A program made the position numbers and the translations under genes. Below, piece after piece: positions 54,204 through 60,589 of a stretch of DNA of 62,629 nt; position 1 is the first letter of the stretch; every line of letters starts with the position of its first letter. The notes below the pieces were generated by a model. It had not been told where the DNA came from. It did not search any database and worked only from the letters and a program-made list of their open reading frames with translations. Origin of the DNA: Gemmatimonadota bacterium (GTDB lineage Bacteria; Gemmatimonadota; Gemmatimonadetes; Longimicrobiales; Longimicrobiaceae). The stretch is taken from contig JAIRKD010000033.1 in assembly GCA_031260285.1 (NCBI GenBank), positions 1 to 62,629 of the forward strand, written 5' to 3'.

Positions 54204-55637
54204 ATGACGTCCATCAGCGGCACCGGTGATCGGTGGTCCGGCTCCAACCTTCGCCGCGGGATCGCGGCGGCCGCCCTCCTCGCCATCGCGGGCTGTGACC
54301 AGTTCAGCCAGGCGATGACGAGCCACAAGGACATTCTCGCAAAAGCGGGGGGCGCCGATCTGCGGGTTCGTGAAGCCGCCGAGATGCTTGCGGCCAACGA
54401 CCAGGTCCCCGCTGACCCCGAGGTTGCCCGTGCGATCGCGGAGCTCTGGGTGGACTATCAGCTTCTCTCAACAGCTGTCGCGGAGGATTCAACTCTCGCC
54501 GCTGTGGATATCGGCTTCTTCATTGCACCGGCACGCGAGCAGATCCTGATCGGAACGCTTCGTGATCGGGTGATCAGCGTTGACACCATCTTCACGGACG
54601 CGCAGATCGCGGCACACTGGGCAGAGGAAGGTCCGGGGGCGGAGATCCGGGCACGTCATATTCTTCTTCAGACACCGGCGAACGTAACACCCGCGCAGCG
54701 CGACAGCATCCGCGCGCTTGCGGAGTCGATCCGCGCCCGGGCGGCTGGCGGCGAGTCGTTTGCACAGCTGGCGACAACCTATTCGCAGGACCCGGGTTCC
54801 GCGCAGGCGGGGGGTGATCTCGGCTTCTTCGGCCGGGGCCGCATGGTGCAGCCGTTCGAGGAAGCTGCCTTTGCACTTGAGCCGGGGCAGATCAGCCCGG
54901 TGGTGGAGTCGCCCTTCGGCTACCACATCATCCGGGTGGAAGAGCGTCGTCAGTCCGAGGTCGGTGATGAGAAGGAGCCCTTCCGTCAGTACCTCATCCA
55001 GAAGGCGGTCCAGCAGGCCGAGCTCGTCTACCTCGACTCGATGTCAACCGCCGCGAAGCTGACTGTGAATGCGGAAGCGAAGACGATCACCCGGGAGATC
55101 GCCGGTCAGCCGTCGCGTTCTCTTTCGGGTCGGCAGGGTACGCGAGAGATCGCGACCTGGAATGGTGGTTCATACACCGCCGCTGACTTCCAGCGCTTCA
55201 TCCGCGCTCAGCCGCCCGAGGTTCAGACTGCCTACGCCACGGCGACCGATGAGCAGCTGGACGCCGGCATCGAGCAGCTGATCCAGATGCAGATCCTTCT
55301 CAAGGAAGCGGAGCGTCAGGGGATTGTCATGAACGCGGAGGACGAGGCCCAGATGCGCGCAGAGGCACAGGCGATGATCAGCGAGCTGGTCACCTCAACG
55401 GGCTTCATCGAGGGAGCACGGGCGAAGGCCACGCAGGCACAGCGTGACGAGCACGTGAAGCTTCTTGTGCAGGATGTGGTCACCGGCCAGCAGCCGTTTA
55501 TTCCGCTGGGCCGTCTGGGAATTGCGCTTCGCGAGCTCTACGGGTACGAGATCAATGAGGAAGCGTTCCCGAGCGTGATCACCGAGCTGGAAGGGATCCG
55601 GGCGCAGACCCCGGCACGGGCACCGGCGGGTCAGTAA
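54204..55637 (+). CDS. parvulin-type peptidyl-prolyl isomerase, lipoprotein (PrsA-like)
   Basis: A 477-residue lipoprotein (lipobox AIAGC, C31). One parvulin rotamase domain is clear at about 147-250 (IRARHILLQTP, GGDLGFFGRGRMVQPFEEAAF, SPFGYHIIRVEER). Helical regions before and after resemble SurA/PrsA chaperone arms. It should help fold or escort envelope proteins from a membrane anchor. The start has GGAG seven bases upstream. It is followed by a second, soluble isomerase, suggesting a paired system. Confidence 0.88.
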   Translation: MTSISGTGDRWSGSNLRRGIAAAALLAIAGCDQFSQAMTSHKDILAKAGGADLRVREAAEMLAANDQVPADPEVARAIAELWVDYQLLSTAVAEDSTLAAVDIGFFIAPAREQILIGTLRDRVISVDTIFTDAQIAAHWAEEGPGAEIRARHILLQTPANVTPAQRDSIRALAESIRARAAGGESFAQLATTYSQDPGSAQAGGDLGFFGRGRMVQPFEEAAFALEPGQISPVVESPFGYHIIRVEERRQSEVGDEKEPFRQYLIQKAVQQAELVYLDSMSTAAKLTVNAEAKTITREIAGQPSRSLSGRQGTREIATWNGGSYTAADFQRFIRAQPPEVQTAYATATDEQLDAGIEQLIQMQILLKEAERQGIVMNAEDEAQMRAEAQAMISELVTSTGFIEGARAKATQAQRDEHVKLLVQDVVTGQQPFIPLGRLGIALRELYGYEINEEAFPSVITELEGIRAQTPARAPAGQ

Positions 55638-55737
55638 GCGGACAGACAGGCGAACAGGAACCGGCGCATCACCGGTACGTGGCGTGACCATTGTGCCGGT
55701 TCCGGTTCGCCAACCTCAACTGGACGGGAAGCGATCT

Positions 55738-57039
55738 ATGCGGAAATATACCTTTCTCCTGATGCTGCTGGCGGCCACTCCCCTGAGTGCGCAGCTTCCG
55801 GGTACGCCATCGGTGGGGGAGCGGCTGGCTGACCGCGTCATCGCGATTGTCGGTGATACGGCTCTCCTCAATTCGGATCTGGAGTACGAGATCAGCCAGT
55901 ACCGCGCGGCGGGCCAGCTGCCGACAGACTCCGTGGCGCTGGAAGCGGCGATCATGGAGATGTTCAACAGCAAGATTGACGATCTGGTTCTCGTCAGCGC
56001 GGCCCGCGATGCGGCAGTCTCCGTCTCCGAGGACCGGGTGAATGAGGTGACGGATCAGGAGCTTGCGCGCATCCAGCAGCAGTTCGGATCGGAGGTCGCT
56101 TTCACCCAGGCGCTGGCGAGTGAGGGAGTCACCCGCGACCAGCTCCGGCGCGACCTGGCCTCACGGGTCCGGGACCGCCAGCTCGTCCAGGACTATCTCT
56201 ATTCGCGGATGCAGAACCGGGCGCGTCCGGTGATCAGCGAAAGCGAGATCCGGGCGGCGTTCACGGAGCAGGCGGCGATGAACCTGGGTCAGCGGCCGGC
56301 AACCATTTCCTTCCGGCAGGTGATTGTCTCCCCCACGCCATCCGCCGAGGCGCGTGCAAGAGCGATCGCACGGGCGGATTCAGTACTTGAGGAGCTGCGC
56401 ACGGGGGCGGACTTTGATGTTCTCGCACGTCGCTTCTCTGACGATGCCGGCTCCCGGGAACACGGGGGAGATCTGGGCTGGTTCGGCACGGGGCGGATGG
56501 TGCCGGAGTTCGAACGCGCGGCTTTCTCCATGCGGCCGGGGAGTACCAGTGGTCTCGTGGAGACGATGTTCGGCTTCCATATCATCCGTGTGGATCGGGT
56601 GCGGGGAGCGGAGCGGCAGGCGCGGCACATTCTGATTCAGCCGGAGATCACCGCAGCGGACGTTGAGATCGCGCGGGTCCGGGCGGATTCCGTTGCCAGT
56701 GCGATCCGCGGGGGAGCTTCCATGGCGGAACTGGCGGAGCGTTACAACCTTGCCAGCGACCAGGCGTCGGTGAGCCGGGTGATCGCAGACGGGCTGCCTG
56801 GCGAGTACAGGAACGCTCTCAGCAACGCGGGCCCGAACGAACTGATCGGGCCGGTCCGGGTATCCAGCCCGCGCGGCGACCGGTGGGCGGTGTTCCGGGT
56901 GACCGAGCAGACACCCGCTGGTGAGTATACGCTGGACGATGTCCGTGATCAGATCCGCGAGAACCTTCAGCAGCAGTATCTGATCGAACAGCTGCTCTCC
57001 GATCTCAAGCAGCAGTATTACGTGGAAGTCATGCTGTGA
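55738..57039 (+). CDS. SurA-like periplasmic peptidyl-prolyl isomerase
   Basis: A 433-residue secreted protein; the signal peptide MRKYTFLLMLLAATPLSA is cleaved near AQ. An N-terminal SurA chaperone domain (about 25-180) is followed by one clear parvulin domain (about 190-290, ISFRQVIVSP, GGDLGWFGTGRMVPEFERAAF, FGFHIIRV) and a second, degenerate one (about 295-400). The start is the ATG after GGGAAG; the frame is open to 55684. Like SurA it should chaperone outer-membrane proteins. Its stop overlaps the start of the S4 gene. Confidence 0.9.
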   Translation: MRKYTFLLMLLAATPLSAQLPGTPSVGERLADRVIAIVGDTALLNSDLEYEISQYRAAGQLPTDSVALEAAIMEMFNSKIDDLVLVSAARDAAVSVSEDRVNEVTDQELARIQQQFGSEVAFTQALASEGVTRDQLRRDLASRVRDRQLVQDYLYSRMQNRARPVISESEIRAAFTEQAAMNLGQRPATISFRQVIVSPTPSAEARARAIARADSVLEELRTGADFDVLARRFSDDAGSREHGGDLGWFGTGRMVPEFERAAFSMRPGSTSGLVETMFGFHIIRVDRVRGAERQARHILIQPEITAADVEIARVRADSVASAIRGGASMAELAERYNLASDQASVSRVIADGLPGEYRNALSNAGPNELIGPVRVSSPRGDRWAVFRVTEQTPAGEYTLDDVRDQIRENLQQQYLIEQLLSDLKQQYYVEVML

Positions 57040-57317
57040 CCGATCCGGACAGCCGGCTGGATGTTGTCCTCAACCGCCTCTGTCTCACCCGCAGCCGAAG
57101 CGAAGCAAAGGCGGCGTGTGATGCGGGGGCGGTGTTCATTGATCAGCTTCCCGCCCGCGCCAGCCAGACTGTCCGGGCGGGGCAGACGGTAACATTGCGG
57201 TTCGTAAAACGTATCCTTGAAGTGCGCATCGACGCACTTCCCCCGAAGTCCATCTCCAGAAAAGCGGCACGCGACCTCTACCAGGTACTGCGCGACGAAC
57301 CCCTGGCCGATCTGTGA
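57036..57317 (+). CDS. S4-domain RNA-binding protein (HslR/RqcP-like)
   Basis: A 93-residue protein made mostly of an S4 domain (RLDVVLNRLCLTRSRSEAKAACDAG...). It resembles heat-shock protein 15 (HslR) and RqcP, which bind free 50S subunits carrying stalled nascent chains. The GTG start overlaps the SurA-like stop (GTGA), so it is translationally coupled to the chaperone gene. Confidence 0.85.
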   Translation: MTDPDSRLDVVLNRLCLTRSRSEAKAACDAGAVFIDQLPARASQTVRAGQTVTLRFVKRILEVRIDALPPKSISRKAARDLYQVLRDEPLADL

Positions 57318-57356
57318 GCGGAGCCGCTGAATCTCCGTCAACAGGCAGGACAGACG

Positions 57357-57415
57357 GGAAGGCGTCGGACAGCTGCCGGACAGACGGGTCAGCTACAGCC
57401 TTCCTGTTTCTTTTC
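57357..57415 (+). terminator. terminator or attenuator between S4 gene and pdxA
   Basis: Outer arms GGAAGGC (57357-57363) and GCCTTCC (57398-57404), with an inner AGCTG/CAGCT stem (57371-57375 with 57390-57394), are followed by TGTTTCTTTTCT. It ends only about 11 bases before the pdxA start, leaving no room for a separate promoter. Confidence 0.55.
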
Positions 57416-57426
57416 TGCATCTGACT

Positions 57427-58398
57427 GTGGACACAAATCCAGCACACAGCCGCCGGATCCGGATTGGTATCTCGCTTGGTGATCCCCGTGGAATCGGGCC
57501 GGAGGTCACCTTCAAAGCGCTTGCGCATCCGGGAATCGCGGAGGCCGCCGAGTTTCTGCTGATCGGGCCGGCTTCGATCGTACCGGACGGGCTTTCCTGG
57601 CCGCTGGAGGTTGTAGGCTCGGGGGAAACGCGGAGTGAGCTGACAAGCCCCGCAACCGCCGGCCGGGTGGCGGGTCAGGCGATCGAGCGGGGAGTTTCTC
57701 TGGCTCTCGCCGGAAAGATTGATGCGCTGGTGACAGCGCCGATCGACAAGGCCGCGTTTCATGCAGGGGGATGGCACTTCCCCGGTCACACCGAGATGCT
57801 TCAGGCACTGACCGACGCGGCTGATGTGGGGATGCTGATGGCCGCCGAGCGCACAGCGCTGGGAGCACCGCTGCGGGTGCTTCTGGCGACAACCCATCTG
57901 GCGCTCCGGGATGTTCCAGCCGCGATGACAACGGAGCTTCTGGTACGTCAGACCACACTGCTTTATCGGGCGCTTCAGAAGTGGTGGGCGATTGACGAGC
58001 CGCGGATCGCGCTCTGCGCCTTTAATCCGCACGCCTCCGATAACGGGCTTTTTGGAGATGAAGAGGCGAGGGTGATGACGCCCGCGGTGGAGGCTCTGCG
58101 CTCCGCAGGGGTTCCTCTTGTGGGTCCCATCCCTGCTGATACTGTCTTCCGCAGGTCGATTTCGGGAGAGTTTCACGCCGTGATCGCACCCTATCATGAC
58201 GTTGGCATGGCTCCGTTCAAGACGGTTGCGTTTGGCGGAGGAGTCAACGTGACGCTGGGGCTTCCCTTCCCTCGGACCAGTCCCGACCATGGAACGGCGA
58301 TCGAGATCGCGGGCCGCGGCATTGCGGATCCGGCCTCGATGGTGGAAGCAATCCAGCTGGCGATCCGTCTGACGGGCAGGAAGGACGGCGTTCGCTGA
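57427..58398 (+). CDS. pdxA: 4-hydroxythreonine-4-phosphate dehydrogenase
   Basis: A 323-residue NAD-dependent, metal-dependent enzyme of pyridoxal phosphate synthesis. GISLGDPRGIGPEV opens the fold. The metal-histidine segments are TTHLALRDV, NPHASDNGLFG and PYHDVGMAPFK, with PGHTE (H121) before them and SPDHGTA near the end. The GTG start has no visible ribosome site and sits directly behind a terminator-like hairpin, so expression may depend on readthrough or a leader switch. It overlaps holB by 1 base. Confidence 0.95.
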   Translation: MDTNPAHSRRIRIGISLGDPRGIGPEVTFKALAHPGIAEAAEFLLIGPASIVPDGLSWPLEVVGSGETRSELTSPATAGRVAGQAIERGVSLALAGKIDALVTAPIDKAAFHAGGWHFPGHTEMLQALTDAADVGMLMAAERTALGAPLRVLLATTHLALRDVPAAMTTELLVRQTTLLYRALQKWWAIDEPRIALCAFNPHASDNGLFGDEEARVMTPAVEALRSAGVPLVGPIPADTVFRRSISGEFHAVIAPYHDVGMAPFKTVAFGGGVNVTLGLPFPRTSPDHGTAIEIAGRGIADPASMVEAIQLAIRLTGRKDGVR

Positions 58399-59564
58399 TG
58401 CCACTCCCATCAATCGCCGGACAGGAGGAGTCACGCGCCCTCTTCTCACGCGCGCTGGCCAATAATTCCCTTCCCCAGTCCATTCTGATTCACGGACCCG
58501 CGGGTGTGGGAAAGGAACGCCTGGGTCTCTGGCTCGCGCAGATGATTGTCTGCCCGGCGCGTGAGGGGGGAGAGCCTTGCAGAGCGTGCAGCGCCTGCCG
58601 GATGGTGGAGCGGCTTGAGCATCCCGACGTCCACTGGTTCTTCCCGCTGCCACGTCCGGATGGTGCATCCACGCCGGAAAAGCTTGGTGAGCGGCTGGAG
58701 GAGATGCGCGCGGAGGAGCTTCAGCGGTGGCGGGAAGCTCCGCTCCGGGTGGCAGAGCACGAGAAGGCCCCCGCGCACTTCCTGGCGGCGGTACGCACAA
58801 TCCAGCGGATCGCGAGCAAGCGCCCGGCGATGGGAAGCAATGCTGTCTTTGTGATCGGAGACGCGGAGTTGATGGTGCCCCAGGAGTCGAGCCAGGAGGC
58901 GGCAAACGCGTTCCTGAAGCTGCTGGAGGAGCCACCACCGGCGGCCACAATCATACTCACTTCGTCGCAGCCCGGAGCACTTCTGCCAACCATCCGGTCG
59001 CGGGTCTTTGCGGTCCGGGCGCTGCCGGTGCCGGCGGAGGAGCTGACCCGGCTGCTGGTTGAGGGGAAAGTTGCGCCCCCGGAGCTGGCGGCAAAGGTGG
59101 TGGAGCGGGCCAGGGGCTCCGTACGCCGGGCGATTCGCGCAATCGCGGAAGTAAATGGCGCACCCGATTCCGAACGCGCGGCGGGGCGGGAGCTGCTGAT
59201 CGCGGCGCTCACCTCGGGAGCTGTGGCCCGGCTGGCTGCGGCAAATTCGCGCGCTCCCTCGGGAGGACGGTCAACACTTGCCGGGGAACTGGATTCGCTG
59301 GGCCTCTGGCTCCGGGATCTGGCGGCGGTCTGCGCGGGGAGTCGGGAACAGGTGGCGGACCCGGAGGCACTTCCGCTTCTCGATCGGGCGGTCTCGCGCC
59401 GGGGAGTCACAGCTGAAGCAGTGGTTCGTTCGATGGGGTATGTGACGGAGGCACGCGCTCTCGCTCTCGGGAATGTCAATCCTCAGCTGATTGTGGCGGA
59501 TCTGCTCGCGAAGCTGCAGAAGGAGCTGATCGGCGAAGCCGCTGCGGCGGGAAGCGCCCGATGA
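58398..59564 (+). CDS. holB: DNA polymerase III delta-prime-type subunit
   Basis: A 388-residue AAA+ clamp-loader subunit. The Walker-A-like GPAGVGKE (33-40), a zinc module with C52, C61, C64 and C67, and the SRC-type arginine segment TIRSRVFAV are present, followed by the C-terminal helical domain. The start has AGGAAGGA upstream and overlaps the pdxA stop (TGATG). Its own stop overlaps a possible 63-residue gene. Confidence 0.9.
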   Translation: MPLPSIAGQEESRALFSRALANNSLPQSILIHGPAGVGKERLGLWLAQMIVCPAREGGEPCRACSACRMVERLEHPDVHWFFPLPRPDGASTPEKLGERLEEMRAEELQRWREAPLRVAEHEKAPAHFLAAVRTIQRIASKRPAMGSNAVFVIGDAELMVPQESSQEAANAFLKLLEEPPPAATIILTSSQPGALLPTIRSRVFAVRALPVPAEELTRLLVEGKVAPPELAAKVVERARGSVRRAIRAIAEVNGAPDSERAAGRELLIAALTSGAVARLAAANSRAPSGGRSTLAGELDSLGLWLRDLAAVCAGSREQVADPEALPLLDRAVSRRGVTAEAVVRSMGYVTEARALALGNVNPQLIVADLLAKLQKELIGEAAAAGSAR

Positions 59565-59752
59565 CCGGTCCACCAATCAGCGGGAATCTGTCCGGACTCG
59601 AAATCGGATGCATCTCCGGGAAAGGGTCTCATCCGGATGAATCCCGCGATACCGGAACAACAGGCGCCATCTCTCCTGACATCCGGGGGTGGAAGAAGCG
59701 GTTCCTGGACAGATACGGTCCGGAGAAATTTATGACAGGGGGAGTTCACTGA
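59561..59752 (+). CDS. possible 63-residue protein between holB and moaC
   Basis: The ATG overlaps the holB stop (ATGA) and the stop overlaps the moaC ATG (TGATG), with GGGAAG six bases ahead. Such exact junctions at both ends suggest real translational coupling. The N-terminal half is Gly/Ser-rich; the C-terminal half (RGWKKRFLDRYGPEKF) is basic and could be helical. I do not recognise it, and its third-position GC bias looks weaker than that of its neighbours, so it may be only a coupling leader. Confidence 0.4.
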   Translation: MTGPPISGNLSGLEIGCISGKGSHPDESRDTGTTGAISPDIRGWKKRFLDRYGPEKFMTGGVH

Positions 59753-60237
59753 TGAGCAGCGAAGGATTTACACACCTCGACGCCTCCGGCCGGCCAGTAA
59801 TGGTTGATGTCGGGGATAAGGCCGTCACACGGCGGAGCGCCCGGGCGGAGGGGGTTCTGAGGATGAATCCGGCAACCGCTGAAGCGATTCTTGAGGGACG
59901 GACGAAAAAGGGTAATGTTCTCACGATCGCGGAGATCGCCGGGATCATGGGTGCCAAGCGGACCTCGGATCTGATTCCGCTCTGTCACCCGATTTCGCTC
60001 TCGTCAGCAAAGGTTGTTCTGGAGGTGGAGCCTGAACTCCCGGGGGTACGGGCGCTGGCGACGGTGGAGGTGGAGGAGCGGACGGGTGTGGAGATGGAAG
60101 CGCTGACCGCGGTTTCGGTTGCGCTGCTCACGGTCTATGACATGTGCAAATCCATGGATCGGGGGATGACAATCGAGTCAGTACGGCTGCTCCGGAAAGA
60201 GGGGGGGCGCAGCGGGGTCTGGGTGGCGGAGGAATAA
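59752..60237 (+). CDS. moaC: cyclic pyranopterin monophosphate synthase
   Basis: A 161-residue enzyme of molybdenum-cofactor synthesis, acting after MoaA. The key residues fit E. coli MoaC: K53 region (TKKGNVLTIA), LCHP (77-80), and D130 with K133 (VYDMCKSMD). GGGGGAG seven bases upstream supports the start; a longer frame to 59689 adds 21 unlike residues. No other moa, moe or mob gene is in the window. Confidence 0.95.
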   Translation: MSSEGFTHLDASGRPVMVDVGDKAVTRRSARAEGVLRMNPATAEAILEGRTKKGNVLTIAEIAGIMGAKRTSDLIPLCHPISLSSAKVVLEVEPELPGVRALATVEVEERTGVEMEALTAVSVALLTVYDMCKSMDRGMTIESVRLLRKEGGRSGVWVAEE

Positions 60238-60276
60238 GCAGGCAGGTGTCCCGTCAGGAACACTGTCATTCCCCAT

Positions 60277-60303
60277 TCCGGGATGGAAGTGTGCCATCCC
60301 GGA
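60277..60303 (+). terminator. hairpin after moaC, terminator-like without T-run
   Basis: A perfect 10-bp GC-rich stem (60277-60286 with 60294-60303, 7-base loop) lies 40 bases after the moaC stop. The following bases are only mildly T-rich, so it may stabilise or end the pdxA-holB-moaC transcript. Confidence 0.45.
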
Positions 60304-60405
60304 TCCGCATTTCGAATAAATCTCCCCGGGTGCTCCCCGAACGCAATATCCCCTCCATCTCCTGACCCCCGGGAACTGCTTTCCCCCGATGGATGTTAGG
60401 CACTT

Positions 60406-60487
60406 GAGGGAGGGTTTCCCCTCGCAGCTCCGAAATCCCCGAGGTACGGATTCCCCTGCACGCCAGCTGCGAGGAGTCCGCCTCGGG
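60406..60487 (+). ncRNA. candidate pseudoknotted leader RNA ahead of the Pmp-like gene
   Basis: Pairings visible: a 7-bp outer stem (60438-60444 with 60481-60487); directly inside it a second 7-bp stem with one G-U pair (60448-60454 with 60473-60479); a GAGGG/CCCTC stem (60406-60410 with 60419-60423); and a 9-base perfect match between 60421-60429 and the hairpin loop (60465-60473). The last would form a pseudoknot and competes with the GAGGG stem. I could not match it to a riboswitch class I know. A regulatory role is inference. Confidence 0.45.
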
Positions 60488-60589
60488 CGTTGCGCGTTCT
60501 GAGGCTGCAAAGTCCAGTCTCCGTTCTACCGGTCAGGCCGTCCTCATCCGACCCGGTGGCCGTTTCGTTTCAACGGATAGAGAATCTCA

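Larger units (their letters stand above)
60238..60589. other. intergenic region with structured leader
   Basis: 352 bases with no plausible gene. It holds a 10-bp hairpin just after moaC, the structured leader at 60406-60487 and, close to the start codon, a CCGTT/AACGG hairpin (about 60560-60576). Confidence 0.7.

Noticed and set aside
60238-60589. Cyclic-di-GMP riboswitch ahead of the Pmp-like gene
   Set aside because: The conserved class I sequence segments are absent; only an unassigned structure is visible.
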